This document shows positions 13,714 to 24,420 of a stretch of DNA of 64,000 nucleotides, one piece after another; position 1 is the first letter of the stretch; the number at the start of each line of letters is the position of its first letter. The notes beneath the pieces are model-generated. The model searched no databases. It had not been told where the DNA came from and was given only the letters and a program-made list of their open reading frames with translations. The position numbers and the translations under genes are program-made. This DNA comes from Syntrophotalea acetylenica (lineage in GTDB: Bacteria; Desulfobacterota; Desulfuromonadia; Desulfuromonadales; Syntrophotaleaceae): contig NZ_CP015455.1 in the NCBI RefSeq assembly GCF_001888165.1, positions 2,598,001-2,662,000 on the forward strand, in the 5' to 3' direction.

Positions 13714-14415
13714 TTACTTTACCAGCGCCTGTACCGTGGGCAGATCGACGGGAACGCCAGGACCCATGGTGCTGCAGAGGCTCATTTTGCGAAGATAGGT
13801 ACCCTTGGCGGTAGATGGCTTGGCTTTGACCAGGGCATCAACGAGCGCCACGACATTTTCCTGCAGCTTGTCGACATCAAAGGATACCTTGCCGACGGGC
13901 GCGTGGATAATACCGGCCTTTTCAACGCGATACTCGATCTTGCCGGACTTGGCCTCGCTAGTGGCCTTGCCAACCTCAAAGGTGACTGTACCAACCTTGG
14001 GGTTGGGCATAAGCCCACGAGGTCCGAGGAGGCGACCGATCTTACCAACCGTACCCATCATATCGGGAGTGGCAATGGCGGTATCGAAATCAAACCAGCC
14101 TTCCTGGATTTTCGCGACCAGGTCATCACCGCCGACGAAATCGGCCCCGGCCTCTTTTGCCTCGATAGCCTTTTCACCCTTGGCGAAAACAAGAACCCTG
14201 ACATTTTTCCCCAGGCCGTTAGGCAACACCACGGCACCACGCACCATCTGATCAGCCTTGCGAGGATCAACCCCGAGACGAACAGTAATTTCGACGGTCT
14301 CGTCGAATTTGGCGTGTGCAGCCTCCCTCACCAAGGCCAGCGCCTCGCCGATGGGGTACACCTGCGAACGGTCGACCTTTTCCTTGGCTTGCTTGTGCAG
14401 CTTTCCTATGGACAT
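13714..14415 (-). CDS. rplA: 50S ribosomal protein L1
   Basis: L1 forms the mobile stalk that interacts with E-site tRNA, and in many bacteria it represses rplKA translation. The 233-residue protein starts [15 protein letters not shown] after GGAG at a 7-nt spacing. It contains the conserved [16 protein letters not shown] and [16 protein letters not shown] segments. It follows rplK by 26 nt. Length is typical. Confidence 0.98.
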   Translation of the reverse strand: MSIGKLHKQAKEKVDRSQVYPIGEALALVREAAHAKFDETVEITVRLGVDPRKADQMVRGAVVLPNGLGKNVRVLVFAKGEKAIEAKEAGADFVGGDDLVAKIQEGWFDFDTAIATPDMMGTVGKIGRLLGPRGLMPNPKVGTVTFEVGKATSEAKSGKIEYRVEKAGIIHAPVGKVSFDVDKLQENVVALVDALVKAKPSTAKGTYLRKMSLCSTMGPGVPVDLPTVQALVK

Positions 14416-14441
14416 TGGCGTACTCCGAATCCTGCCAGAAA

Positions 14442-14864
14442 TTATACGATTTCGAGCCCCATGCTACGGGCCGTGCCTTCGACGGTTTTCACCGCAGCTT
14501 CAATATCAAACGCATTGAGATCGGGCATTTTCAATTCTGCGATTTCGCGCACCTGCGCCTTGGTGACCTTTCCAACCTTGTCCTTGTTGGGCACAGCGGA
14601 GCCCTTGGGGATCTTGGCGGCTTTCATCAGCAAAACCGCGGCAGGCGGGGTTTTGGTAATGAAGCTGAAAGACCTGTCGGCATAAACGGTAATGACAACC
14701 GGCGTGATCATCCCGTCCTGTGCCTGCGTCTTGGCATTAAACGCCTTGCAGAATTCCATGATATTCACCCCGTGCTGACCCAGTGCGGGTCCGACCGGCG
14801 GCGAAGGGTTGGCCTTGCCGGCAGGAATCTGCAGTTTTATCAATCCAACAACCTTTTTGGCCAT
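14442..14864 (-). CDS. rplK: 50S ribosomal protein L11
   Basis: L11 binds the GTPase-associated region of 23S rRNA and is needed for RelA-dependent (p)ppGpp synthesis. The 140-residue protein begins [16 protein letters not shown]. It contains [19 protein letters not shown] and the C-terminal rRNA-binding domain ending [12 protein letters not shown] clear AAGGAG site precedes the ATG. It lies 38 nt after nusG. Confidence 0.98.
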   Translation of the reverse strand: MAKKVVGLIKLQIPAGKANPSPPVGPALGQHGVNIMEFCKAFNAKTQAQDGMITPVVITVYADRSFSFITKTPPAAVLLMKAAKIPKGSAVPNKDKVGKVTKAQVREIAELKMPDLNAFDIEAAVKTVEGTARSMGLEIV

Positions 14865-14902
14865 GAGCTTCTCCTTGAACTGTAACCTTCATAAAGCCAG
14901 CG

Positions 14903-15436
14903 TCAGCTGGTTTTTTCAACCTGGATAAACTCGAGCTCGACAGGAGTAACCCGGCCGAAAATGCTGACCATGACCTTCAGCTTTCCCTTATCGGGCTTCA
15001 CATCCTCAACTACGCCGGTGAAATTCAGAAATGGCCCGTCAACAACCCGCACCGTCTCACCGACCTCGAATGCCACCTTGGGCTTGGGTCGCTCGACATC
15101 CTCCTCCATGCGGGCAGTGATTTTTGCCACCTCAGCGTCAGGAATCGGCGGCGGCGCCGACCCTCCACCGACAAACCCTGTCACCTTGGGGGTATTTTTG
15201 ACCACGTGCCAGGTTTCGTTGTTAAGCTCCATCTGCACGAGGATATACCCCGGAAAGAACTTCCGCGTGGAAGTCTTCCTCTCGCCATTCTTCATCTCGA
15301 CGACCGTCTCGGATGGGATAAGCACCTCACCGAACTGTTCCTCGACACCAAGCTGACGTATACGCTCTTCCAAAGTCATCTTGACCTTGTTTTCGAACCC
15401 GGAATATGTATGTACCCCGTACCACTTTTTAGACAT
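14903..15436 (-). CDS. nusG: Transcription termination/antitermination factor NusG
   Basis: NusG binds RNA polymerase, increases processivity, and links it to Rho or the ribosome. The 177-residue protein begins MSKKWYGVHTYSGFE. It has the NGN domain (about residues 1-110) with FPGYILVQMELN, then a KOW domain around VVDGPFLNFTGVVEDV. It follows secE by 18 nt, the usual secE-nusG arrangement. No strong ribosome binding site is visible, so translation may be coupled to secE. Confidence 0.98.
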   Translation of the reverse strand: MSKKWYGVHTYSGFENKVKMTLEERIRQLGVEEQFGEVLIPSETVVEMKNGERKTSTRKFFPGYILVQMELNNETWHVVKNTPKVTGFVGGGSAPPPIPDAEVAKITARMEEDVERPKPKVAFEVGETVRVVDGPFLNFTGVVEDVKPDKGKLKVMVSIFGRVTPVELEFIQVEKTS

Positions 15437-15454
15437 ACGTTGTTATCGTTTCGC

Positions 15455-15643
15455 CTATCCCCTGAGAAGAACGCCGATCGCGGATGAAAGCAGCCTGTCA
15501 ACGCCCCACAAATACACAGCAACGCCAAGAACCAGCACAATGACCGCCAGCGTGGATCCGTAGGCGTCTCGCTTGGAAGGCCAAGTCACTTTCTTTAACT
15601 CGACCTTGACATTGCCAAGGAATTCTCCCGCCTTGTTGACCAC
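15455..15643 (-). CDS. secE: Preprotein translocase subunit SecE
   Basis: SecE is the clamp subunit of the SecYEG channel. The 62-residue protein has the amphipathic segment VKVELKKVTWPSKRDAY followed by one transmembrane helix at about residues 31-50. This is the short one-helix form found in most bacteria. The start is GTG at 15643, after GGGAG at a 5-nt spacing. It lies between tRNA-Trp and nusG. Confidence 0.96.
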   Translation of the reverse strand: MVNKAGEFLGNVKVELKKVTWPSKRDAYGSTLAVIVLVLGVAVYLWGVDRLLSSAIGVLLRG

Positions 15644-15671
15644 AACAACTCCCAGAGTTTACTTGAAAATT

Positions 15672-15748
15672 TGGCAGGCCAGGAGGGACTCGAACCCCCA
15701 ACACCCGGTTTTGGAGACCGGTGCTCTAGCCATTAGAGCTACTGGCCT
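15672..15748 (-). tRNA. tRNA-Trp (CCA anticodon)
   Basis: A full cloverleaf is present: a 7-bp acceptor AGGCCAG/CTGGCCT, an anticodon stem CCGGT/ACCGG with loop CTCCAAA (anticodon CCA), and a T arm with TTCGAGT. The 3' CCA is encoded. tRNA-Trp directly before secE-nusG is a common bacterial arrangement. Confidence 0.97.
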
Positions 15749-15754
15749 GCATGC

Positions 15755-15777
15755 AAAAAGCCGCAGACACCTGCGGC
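15755..15777 (-). terminator. Rho-independent terminator after rpmG
   Basis: On the minus strand GCCGCAG-GTGT-CTGCGGC is followed by TTTTT. It lies 24 nt after the rpmG stop and only 7 nt before the tRNA-Trp 5' end. It must therefore be leaky, or the downstream operon must start within rpmG. Confidence 0.75.
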
Positions 15778-15801
15778 CCGTCTTACTACCCCCGCCGAGC
15801 C

Positions 15802-15951
15802 CTATTTGGTTTCGCGATGGGGAGTATGTTTACGACAAAAGCGACAGTATTTACTGAACTCAAGCCGCTCGGGCTTGATTTTCTTGTTTTTGGTCGTCGT
15901 ATAGTTCCGCTGCTTACACTCAGTGCATGCAAGGGTAATTATGTCACGCAT
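15802..15951 (-). CDS. rpmG: 50S ribosomal protein L33
   Basis: This small large-subunit protein of 49 residues begins [17 protein letters not shown] and ends HRETK. It keeps two CxxC pairs (CTEC and CRFC), so it is the zinc-binding form rather than the zinc-independent paralogue. It sits between tuf and tRNA-Trp, the typical place in this operon. The ATG at 15951 is the only suitable start. Confidence 0.95.
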   Translation of the reverse strand: MRDIITLACTECKQRNYTTTKNKKIKPERLEFSKYCRFCRKHTPHRETK

Positions 15952-15967
15952 AGCCTGTTCCTCGACC

Positions 15968-15987
15968 CCCCCGCCCGAGGGCGGGGG
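15968..15987 (-). promoter_or_regulatory. GC-only hairpin between tuf copy 2 and rpmG
   Basis: CCCCCGCCC pairs with GGGCGGGGG across a very short loop, 17 nt after the tuf stop. No U-run follows. It is probably an mRNA 3'-end stabiliser or a pause site that lets tuf be expressed above rpmG; this is inferred from position. Confidence 0.5.
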
Positions 15988-16004
15988 AACTCAGCTGTAA
16001 AGGA

Positions 16005-17204
<1,200 letters not shown>

Positions 17205-17325
17205 GGAGCAACCTCCCTTTTAAAAACTCTTAGCGATATAGTCTGTGTCTTTGGACCACCAGGATTGTGGCTGGAACCGGAAACAAAGTATACTTCAAAA
17301 CCCACCGGCGCGAAAGATCGACAAA

Positions 17326-17401
<76 letters not shown>

Positions 17402-17437
17402 CAATCATCATTTGCATACGCGCGGAACGACCTGACC

Positions 17438-17514
17438 TGGAGCGGGAAACGGGATTCGAACCCGCGACCCTCAGCTTGGAAGGCTGATGCTCTAGCCAAC
17501 TGAGCTACTCCCGC
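17438..17514 (-). tRNA. tRNA-Gly (TCC anticodon)
   Basis: Acceptor GCGGGAG pairs with TTCCCGC, anticodon stem TCAGC/GCTGA encloses CTTCCAA, the T arm has TTCGAAT, and CCA is encoded. It is equivalent in place and anticodon to E. coli glyT. Confidence 0.97.
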
Positions 17515-17636
17515 CCTGCCTAGCCATTCCTCATTCGAAGCTATTTTGTTGAACTAACTAAAGCCAAAGCCCCAGTACAATCAGCCCTTGGGCCTCCTGG
17601 CAACCCCGCCACAGTCTCATTCGGCAAGTATCAAAA

Positions 17637-17721
17637 TGGTGGAGGGGGGAGGATTCGAACCTCCGAAGTCTACGACGTCAGATTTACAGTCTGATCCCTT
17701 TGGCCGCTCGGGAACCCCTCC
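17637..17721 (-). tRNA. tRNA-Tyr (GTA anticodon)
   Basis: This is a class II tRNA of 85 nt with a long variable arm. The anticodon loop in CAGACTGTAAATCTG gives GTA. CCA is encoded. It is equivalent to E. coli tyrU. Confidence 0.97.
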
Positions 17722-17765
17722 AGGGGACGCGTTAAATTATCAATGCACCCGCTTCTCGCAGTCGA

Positions 17766-17841
17766 TGGAGCTGGCGACAGGAATTGAACCCGCAACCTGC
17801 TGATTACAAGTCAGCTGCTCTACCAATTGAGCTACGCCAGC
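17766..17841 (-). tRNA. tRNA-Thr (TGT anticodon)
   Basis: Acceptor GCTGGCG/CGCCAGC with one wobble context, anticodon in CTGACTTGTAATCAG giving TGT, the T arm TTCAATT, and an encoded CCA. It is the first gene after the operon promoter and is equivalent to E. coli thrU. Confidence 0.97.
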
Positions 17842-17927
17842 CAGGCACAGATGCGCTTTATAACTCTTACGAATTTAAAATGCAAGATGTTTTTTTCTAA
17901 ATCACCTCGCCCCGCGAACGGAGGACC

Positions 17928-17956
17928 TGTATAGTCCATCCGCCGCAATCTGTCAA
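17928..17956 (-). promoter_or_regulatory. Sigma-70 type promoter of the tRNA-tuf operon
   Basis: On the minus strand a perfect TTGACA (17956-17951) is followed by a 17-bp spacer and TATACA (17933-17928). The discriminator after it is GC-rich, as is typical of stringently controlled stable-RNA promoters. It lies about 85 bp upstream of the first tRNA. Confidence 0.75.
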
Positions 17957-18066
17957 CCCTTTTCTGGCACTGCGCTCGATCCCGCATAAAATTATCTCGG
18001 CTGCGGCCGGCAACAGGATCGAAGTTCACTGTCATCCGCTGAACATAATAATGTAACAATGCACTA

Positions 18067-18807
18067 TCAGATGGTTTGCTGGCGAACAACCTCAAACAAC
18101 GCAATCCCTGCCGCAACTGAAGCATTCAGAGAAGAAACCTCCCCACGCATCGGTATCTTCAGCAGTGCGTCGCAATGATTCCGGACATTGTCCCTGAGTC
18201 CCTTCCCTTCGCTTCCGACCACCAGCACCACATTGCCGCAAAGATCGGCACAAAAAAGGTTTTGGGAGCCCGGTTCCGCGGCGAGACCGTAAACCCAGTA
18301 CCCGGCCGACTTGCAAGCATCCAGCGCCCGGGCGACATTGGTCACCCGACAGACCGGCAGATGTGACAGCGCGCCGGCTGCCGCCTTCTCCACAACGGCG
18401 GTAACAGGACAGCTGCGATCCTTGGGCAAAATCAGCCCCTGGCAACCGGCCGCTTCGGCGGATCGGGCAATCGCTCCAAAATTATGCGGATCCATGATAC
18501 CATCAAGCACCAGAAAAACGACGGGCGACAGCGTCCTCTGCGAAATCGCGAGAAGATCTTCCAGTTCCACCGTGCCGCACGCTTCAACCCGCAGCGCCAC
18601 CCCCTGGTGACGGGCTCCGTCAACCATCCGGTCCAGCTCCGGCCGGGTCACGGCCGTTACCGGTACATGCCGCTTTGCGGCGGCTTCTTTTAACGCCGCC
18701 AGCCGCGGCGAGGCGGCGGTGCGCACGATAATCAGTTCGAGCGGCTTGCGCTGCCGCCCCTTGAGCGCCTCCAGCACCGGATTGACGCCATAAACAAGAT
18801 TATCCAC
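18067..18807 (-). CDS. rlmB: SpoU-family 23S rRNA 2'-O-methyltransferase, RlmB-like
   Basis: RlmB methylates G2251 in the 23S rRNA P loop using S-adenosylmethionine. The 246-residue protein has an N-terminal substrate-binding domain starting LVYGVNPVLEAL. The trefoil-knot SpoU domain follows, with LDGIMDPHNFGAIARS, VLVVGSEGKGL and IPMRGEVSSLNASVA. The start is GTG at 18807, whose leader overlaps the end of pyrF (3-nt gap), so the two are translationally linked. The family is certain; choosing RlmB over the tRNA enzyme TrmH rests on the N-terminal domain and overall similarity. Confidence 0.9.
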   Translation of the reverse strand: MDNLVYGVNPVLEALKGRQRKPLELIIVRTAASPRLAALKEAAAKRHVPVTAVTRPELDRMVDGARHQGVALRVEACGTVELEDLLAISQRTLSPVVFLVLDGIMDPHNFGAIARSAEAAGCQGLILPKDRSCPVTAVVEKAAAGALSHLPVCRVTNVARALDACKSAGYWVYGLAAEPGSQNLFCADLCGNVVLVVGSEGKGLRDNVRNHCDALLKIPMRGEVSSLNASVAAGIALFEVVRQQTI

Positions 18808-18810
18808 GCT

Positions 18811-19545
18811 TCAATCCTTCGCCAAGGCTGCCGCCATCTCTTCGACAATAAGTTGTGCCGCCACCACAGGATCGGCGGCCGCGGCGATCGGCCTGCCCAC
18901 AACCAGGAAATCGGAACCCGCCTCAATCGCCTGGGCAGGCGTCATGATTCGCTGCTGATCATTGCTTTCGGCAAAGCAGGGACGCACCCCGGGCGTTACG
19001 ATGGTAAAATCGCTACCGCAGGCATGTCGAATCAGCCCGACCTCCCGCGGCGAGGCAACGACACCATCCAGCCCGGAGGAACTGGCCAGAGCAGCCAGCC
19101 TGGGAACCATTTCCGCCACCGGACGATCGATGCCAACCTCACGCAGCGCCTGGTCGTCGGCGGAGGTAAGAATCGTCACGCCAAGCAGCAACGGCGAAGC
19201 CCCCTCCCCCGCGGCATGACACTCACGAACCGCCTGCGCGGCTTCAGTCATCATGGCACGGCCTCCCAACGCATGCACGTTGAACATCCGCACTCCGAGC
19301 CGGCAAGCCTCGACAGCCGCCTTGGCCACAGTGTTGGGGATATCGTGAAACTTCAGATCCAGGAAAACTTCACCGTCATGATCCTGAACCATGCGCACCA
19401 CATCGGGACCGCAGCGGGTGAAAAGCTGCTTGCCGACCTTGAAGATCCCGACTTTTCCACGCAAACGACGTACCCATTCTTCCGCCGCAACCCGTGATTC
19501 GACATCAAGGGCAAATATCAATCTCTTGCGAGCTTCAGCCTGCAT
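18811..19545 (-). CDS. pyrF: Orotidine 5'-phosphate decarboxylase
   Basis: This enzyme converts OMP to UMP, the last step of de novo pyrimidine nucleotide synthesis. The 244-residue protein carries the catalytic DLKFHDIPNT motif near residue 64, LIFALDVES at the N-terminus, and the phosphate-binding VTPGVRP near the end. It begins 4 nt after the DUF4388 gene and ends 3 nt before rlmB, so it lies inside a tight operon. Length and motifs are normal. Confidence 0.96.
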   Translation of the reverse strand: MQAEARKRLIFALDVESRVAAEEWVRRLRGKVGIFKVGKQLFTRCGPDVVRMVQDHDGEVFLDLKFHDIPNTVAKAAVEACRLGVRMFNVHALGGRAMMTEAAQAVRECHAAGEGASPLLLGVTILTSADDQALREVGIDRPVAEMVPRLAALASSSGLDGVVASPREVGLIRHACGSDFTIVTPGVRPCFAESNDQQRIMTPAQAIEAGSDFLVVGRPIAAAADPVVAAQLIVEEMAAALAKD

Positions 19546-19549
19546 GCTC

Positions 19550-20785
19550 CTACCCTTCGGAAAACTGTTTCTTGACCAGGAGGTTCTTGACCCTTCGCGG
19601 CACCTCCTGGACTTTCTGGATCAGGCGCGCCGATTCAGCCTGCCCCAGGTCCCTCTGGGCAGCCATGCACTCCATGTAAATCAATTCGCTGAGAGCTTCA
19701 GCCAGCAGGCGCTTTTTGTCCTGATCTTCCAACCCCGACAGATTGGTCAACACCTTCCTGCCGTCAACCGTACCGTCCTCGCGAAGGCTCACATCCTTGA
19801 AAACATATGAAAAAGGAGACGGCATCTGTCTCATGAAATTACTGACTTCATTAACAAAACCGGCATTTCGCGCGGCAACCCTGCGATACAGGGCGGTCAG
19901 AGCGCCGTTGAACACCAGCAGGATTTCCCCAAGATCTCCGGCAACGGCCGTTGCCGGGGCATCCTCAATGGAAACCACCCCTTTGTTGATCAGATCGTAC
20001 AAAGCGCGCAGCCCCTCGAATTCGATCATGCCACTGCGTCTCAAAACCCCGCGAACATCGAGATCGCCTCTGGAAACCAGGGCCAGGAGCCGCTCGTCTT
20101 CGGCGGACAGCCCATCAGCCGGCTTGCCGGTGGGCTTGGGCAGAGCATCCATGGACCGGATGACGCGCATAAACAAGGCCCGCTCGTCAACCCGGCGCAG
20201 CCCCTCCATGATCATATTCTGCGTGCTCATGGCGAGGCGCACCATCTTCTCCTTTTCCGGCTCTCTCTCAAGGAAGAAAAAACTCCCCTGTGCGGCACCG
20301 AAAAGATTGAACACGATGCTCTCGACCTGTTGCCGCGTAGCCAGCCAGAGATCCTTGGGGCCGATCACACCTTTTTCCACCAGCACGCGCCCGCTGCCTT
20401 CGCACCCGCAAACAAGCTGCCGGTATTTGGGCAGGGCCTCCTGATCAAGGCGTCCCATTTCCAGCAAAACGCCACAGATATCTTCCTCGGGAAAAGAGCT
20501 TGCCGCGGATACGATTTCTCCCCGCAAAAACCCTACTTCCTTCTTGCCACCGGCCAGGTTGACTACCAGGACTCCGGTTTTCCGAAACATATTGAGGAAT
20601 GAAAGCACGTCCACCATGGCGATTTCGCCCAGAACGCCCGCCAACTGGAAACCGCTCTCAACATTGGAAAAAAGCAAATGAGCGTTGGAGTGACAGACCA
20701 GCTCAAGGGATGCGGCTCCAATCTCCTTGATAACCGATACCGGTAATTCCAACCGTCCACTGCCGTCGATATTTATCTTGCCCAT
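19550..20785 (-). CDS. DUF4388 (PatA-type) domain protein of unknown function
   Basis: This 411-residue cytoplasmic protein has no signal peptide. Residues about 8-25 (DGSGRLELPVSVIKEIG) resemble an AbrB-type swapped hairpin. A DUF4388 domain follows, recognisable from LGEIAMVDVLSFLNMFRKTGVLVV and FLRGEIVSAAS. The C-terminal half is helical and not assigned; it includes segments such as LLALVSRGDLDVRGVLRRSG that resemble the winged-helix repeats often following DUF4388. In deltaproteobacteria such proteins are often linked to signalling. Here it is in an operon between proS (36-nt gap) and pyrF (4-nt gap), so it is constitutively co-expressed with housekeeping genes. No enzymatic motif was found. 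Confidence 0.8.
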   Translation of the reverse strand: MGKINIDGSGRLELPVSVIKEIGAASLELVCHSNAHLLFSNVESGFQLAGVLGEIAMVDVLSFLNMFRKTGVLVVNLAGGKKEVGFLRGEIVSAASSFPEEDICGVLLEMGRLDQEALPKYRQLVCGCEGSGRVLVEKGVIGPKDLWLATRQQVESIVFNLFGAAQGSFFFLEREPEKEKMVRLAMSTQNMIMEGLRRVDERALFMRVIRSMDALPKPTGKPADGLSAEDERLLALVSRGDLDVRGVLRRSGMIEFEGLRALYDLINKGVVSIEDAPATAVAGDLGEILLVFNGALTALYRRVAARNAGFVNEVSNFMRQMPSPFSYVFKDVSLREDGTVDGRKVLTNLSGLEDQDKKRLLAEALSELIYMECMAAQRDLGQAESARLIQKVQEVPRRVKNLLVKKQFSEG

Positions 20786-20821
20786 ACCTCGTCCTGTAAT
20801 TCGTGTATCAGACCGCCGCCA

Positions 20822-22540
20822 TCAGCTCTTTTTACAGGCCGCCACGACCATATCCCTGACCATTGCCGGCGCTTCCGCAAGGGCCAGCATGCGCCGCTCG
20901 CCGGTCGCTCTTTCCTGCAATTCCACGGCATTTTCCTTAAGGCCGCGCGCGCCCACGGTCAGCCGCAGGGGGATGCCGATCAAATCGGCATCCTTGAATT
21001 TGCTGCCGGGCCGCTCGTCCCGATCATCCAGAAGAACCTCCACCCCCAGAGCCTGCAAGTCGGCATAGATGCGTTCCGCGGCATCGAGAACCTCCGCTTC
21101 CCGCGGGTTGACCACCGTCACCAGAACCTGAAACGGGGCAATGGGCATGGGAAAAACAATGCCGTTTTCATCGTGATTCTGCTCGATGGCGGCAGCCACC
21201 GTACGTCCCACACCGATCCCGTAGCACCCCATGAACAGCACGCGCTCCTGCCCCTGGTCATCGAGCACCGTCGCGCCAAGAGCAGCGGAATATTTGCTGC
21301 CGAGCTTGAAAACATGGCCGACCTCGATCCCCCGCCAGATTTCCAGAACCCCGCCACAACGCGGACAGATATCGCCGGACCGGGCAGAACGAAGATCGGC
21401 AAACTGCTCAACAGCGCAATCCCGGCCCAGATTGACACCGACAAAATGGGCATCGGCCTCATTGGCTCCAGCGACAAAATCGGCCATCCCCCGCACCGCA
21501 TAATCGGCGAGCACCCTGAGTTGCAGACCAACGGGCCCGGCAAAACCCGGCGGGGCGCCGGTCACCCTGCCAACCACATCGTCCGGGGCGAGGGTCACCT
21601 CGTTGCAGCCGAGGAGCCGACAGAGTTTTATATCGTTAAGCTCATGGCCACCTTGCAGCAAAACCGCCAGAACCTCCCCGGTATCGGTCTGGACAATCAG
21701 GGTTTTAACCAGGCGTTCCGGGGCAACCCGCAGAAACGTCGACACCTCGTCGATGGTCCTGCAACCCGGGGTTGCGACTTTTTGCAACTCGGCACCGGGC
21801 GCAACCGGTTCCTGCGGCGCAAGAGCCACTTCGGCCTTCTCGATATTGGCGGCATATTCACACCGGTCGCAGGACACGATGGCATCTTCACCGGAAGCCG
21901 CCAGTACCATGAATTCATGGGATGAAGTACCGCCGATATTGCCCGTATCCGCCTCCACGGCTCTGAACTTGAGGCCGCATCGCTCAAAAATGCGCCGATA
22001 GGCCTGGTACATTTTCTCATAAGCCACATCCGCGCCGGCCTCATCCAGATCGAAGGAGTAGGCATCCTTCATGATGAATTCGCGACCGCGCATCAATCCG
22101 AAACGGGGCCGGATTTCGTCGCGGAACTTGCCCTGGATCTGATAAAGATTGAGGGGCAGCTGACGATAGGATCGTACGGTGTTGCGTACCAGGTCGGTAA
22201 TCACTTCCTCATGGGTAGGGCCAAGACAAAAAGACGCATCCTTGCGATCGGCAAATCGCAGCAATTCCTTGCCGTAATGCTCCCAGCGCCCTGATTCCTG
22301 CCACAATTCGGCAGGGATCACCATCGGCATCAGAAGTTCGATGGCACCGGCACGGTCCATCTCTTCACGAATGATCTGTTCAACCTTGCGAATGGAACGC
22401 AGCCCGAAAGGCAGATAATTGTAGACGCCGGCGGCGAGCTTGCGAATCATGCCGGCTCTCAGCATCAGTTGATGGCTGGCAATTTCCGCATCGGAAGGGG
22501 TTTCCTTGAGTGTGGGCAGAAGGTATTCGGTGTAACGCAT
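20822..22540 (-). CDS. proS: Prolyl-tRNA synthetase
   Basis: This class II synthetase attaches proline to tRNA-Pro. I choose the ATG at 22540, giving 572 residues beginning [13 protein letters not shown], the standard start of bacterial-type ProRS. A longer frame to 22645 adds a non-conserved Cys/Arg-rich lead. Motif 1 is around [15 protein letters not shown], motif 2 includes [17 protein letters not shown], and motif 3 includes [13 protein letters not shown]. The editing insertion domain lies between motifs 2 and 3. It is the first gene of the proS-DUF4388-pyrF-rlmB operon. Confidence 0.97.
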   Translation of the reverse strand: MRYTEYLLPTLKETPSDAEIASHQLMLRAGMIRKLAAGVYNYLPFGLRSIRKVEQIIREEMDRAGAIELLMPMVIPAELWQESGRWEHYGKELLRFADRKDASFCLGPTHEEVITDLVRNTVRSYRQLPLNLYQIQGKFRDEIRPRFGLMRGREFIMKDAYSFDLDEAGADVAYEKMYQAYRRIFERCGLKFRAVEADTGNIGGTSSHEFMVLAASGEDAIVSCDRCEYAANIEKAEVALAPQEPVAPGAELQKVATPGCRTIDEVSTFLRVAPERLVKTLIVQTDTGEVLAVLLQGGHELNDIKLCRLLGCNEVTLAPDDVVGRVTGAPPGFAGPVGLQLRVLADYAVRGMADFVAGANEADAHFVGVNLGRDCAVEQFADLRSARSGDICPRCGGVLEIWRGIEVGHVFKLGSKYSAALGATVLDDQGQERVLFMGCYGIGVGRTVAAAIEQNHDENGIVFPMPIAPFQVLVTVVNPREAEVLDAAERIYADLQALGVEVLLDDRDERPGSKFKDADLIGIPLRLTVGARGLKENAVELQERATGERRMLALAEAPAMVRDMVVAACKKS

Positions 22541-22916
22541 ACGATAAACCTCGAAAAGGCGAAAAAGGCTCCCCCGGAAAGCAGCCCTTCGTCGATGGAT
22601 TGCAGTGCCCGGTGCCGATCCGCAAACCTCGCATGGATCCGGCACGGCCGTTTGCAGGAAACGAATATTTTAAGCCGTGGCAAAGGAAGCGATTTCGCTC
22701 CGGCCCGCGACGCCAGGCCGCACAGGAAAAGCCGCGGACTCATGCCACCACGACGGGAACGGGCCGTTTTCGGATGAAAACTAGCCTATTTCTTCCCATA
22801 ATGCAAGGAAACTCCACCCGCAAACCTCAAGCGCCGCCACTTCCCCGCAATGGACATTTTCAATGGATTGGTTTAATGTAGCGAAGCAGTTTTCGGACCC
22901 ATCAAAGGAGCCAGCC
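22541..22916. other. Divergent intergenic region between proS and the AAA+ ATPase gene
   Basis: No gene is supported in these 376 bases. Both flanking genes must start transcription here. An AT-rich TTAAAATATT at about 22665-22675 could supply a minus-strand -10 element for proS, but I find no good -35. No T-box or other riboswitch pattern was recognised. Confidence 0.5.
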
Positions 22917-24401
22917 ATGCAGGAACGCATCACCGCCAGTCATCTGCTTCGCCTGATAGCCGCAGGCACCCCCCTGATCTATCTGAATACGGACAATGAA
23001 AACCGTAGCGAGGCGTTGATCAGCCGCACCGTGGAGCGCGGCTTCAAAAGTATCTCCGGGCCCCAGACATGGTCCTGCACCTGCGGGTTTGTCAATGTCG
23101 AAGGCACTGCCGATCCCCTTGCAGGACTGCGCTGGGCCATCAGACAGGAGTACCGGGGGGTGTTCGTCTTCAAGGATTTCCACTGGTTCTGGCAGGACAA
23201 TGCGTTTTTGCAAAGAACCCTGGCCGATTTTGCAAACCAGAGACAGACACATCCCAAGACCCTGATTTTCATCGGCCCGCCGGCCCGCATTCCGGAGGCG
23301 CTGCAAAGAAGTGTCCAGACATTCGAACATCCGTTGCCCGACCGCGCCGAAATGCGGGCCCATATCGAAAGCCGCGGCCAGCGAGACCCGTTGCTGAAGC
23401 AATGGATCGCCGGTGATAAGGACCTGGCCCGGATTGTCAGCGCCGCCCAGGGACTCGATTACACCAACATCGACCAGACCATCCGCTTGCTTCGCACCGC
23501 CAGAGACCCCTCGCTGGATGACTTCACCGACGCATTGCTGCAGGACAAAAAGCAATTGCTGCGCAAAAGCGGGATCATGGAGGTGGTGGACGTGTCCCCG
23601 GCATCGGCGCAGGTCGGTGGCATGGAAAACCTCAAGCAATGGCTCGCCAAGCGGGAAAAGGTTTTTGGTTGCGACGATCTGGCCGAGGGACGCAACCTGC
23701 CCAAGGGGGTTTTGATCATGGGGATCAGCGGCTGCGGCAAGAGTCTGTTCGTCAAAGCCATCGCCGCCCGCTGGAGACTGCCGCTGGTGCGTCTGGACAT
23801 GGCCACGGTCTACGAAGGCACCTATGGTTCGCCGGAAAGCAGCCTGCGCCAGGCCTGCCGAACGGCCGAGGCCCTTTCCCCGTGCGTGCTGTGGATCGAT
23901 GAAATCGAGGCCGGCATTTCCAACCAGGGCTTCAAGGCAGACGGTGGCTCCGCCTCGCGGGTTCTAGGCTACTTTTTGACCTGGATGCAGGAAAAGCAGC
24001 ATCCGGTATTCGTTGCCGCAACCGCCAACGCCATCGAAATGCTACCGGCGGAAATTCTGCGCAAGGGGCGGTTTGACGAAATATTTTATGTGGCGCTGCC
24101 TTCCGTCGAAGAACGGCAGGATATTTTCCGCATCCACCTGGAAAGACGCGGCCTTGATACTGAAAGCTTCTCGCTGGGCATGCTGGCGCATTCCGCCAAG
24201 GGATTTTCCGGTGCCGAAATCGAGCAGACCGTGGCCAGCGCCCTGTTTGAATCGATGGCCGCGGACCGGCCCATGCAGCAGCAGGATGTGATGGAAGCCA
24301 TCGGCCGCACCGTTCCGTTATCCATAACCATGGCCGAACAGATCAAAAAAATAGAGGCCTGGGCTTTTAAACGCGCCGTATCGGCCAGCAAAACCGTCTG
24401 A
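22917..24401 (+). CDS. AAA+ ATPase, Ycf46-like
   Basis: The predicted protein has 494 residues from the ATG at 22917, which follows AAGGAG by 6 nt; an upstream in-frame ATG at 22863 lacks such a site. The N-terminal half resembles the degenerate AAA region of Ycf46-type proteins ([22 protein letters not shown]). The C-terminal half is a complete AAA module with Walker A GISGCGKS, Walker [11 protein letters not shown], and the sensor/arginine-finger segment [21 protein letters not shown]. Ycf46 proteins occur in plastids and many bacteria; in cyanobacteria one is linked to CO2 response. The role here is unknown. The aminotransferase gene follows after 19 nt, probably in one transcript. Confidence 0.85.
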   Translation: MQERITASHLLRLIAAGTPLIYLNTDNENRSEALISRTVERGFKSISGPQTWSCTCGFVNVEGTADPLAGLRWAIRQEYRGVFVFKDFHWFWQDNAFLQRTLADFANQRQTHPKTLIFIGPPARIPEALQRSVQTFEHPLPDRAEMRAHIESRGQRDPLLKQWIAGDKDLARIVSAAQGLDYTNIDQTIRLLRTARDPSLDDFTDALLQDKKQLLRKSGIMEVVDVSPASAQVGGMENLKQWLAKREKVFGCDDLAEGRNLPKGVLIMGISGCGKSLFVKAIAARWRLPLVRLDMATVYEGTYGSPESSLRQACRTAEALSPCVLWIDEIEAGISNQGFKADGGSASRVLGYFLTWMQEKQHPVFVAATANAIEMLPAEILRKGRFDEIFYVALPSVEERQDIFRIHLERRGLDTESFSLGMLAHSAKGFSGAEIEQTVASALFESMAADRPMQQQDVMEAIGRTVPLSITMAEQIKKIEAWAFKRAVSASKTV

Positions 24402-24420
24402 AGAAGCAGAGATTCCACTT

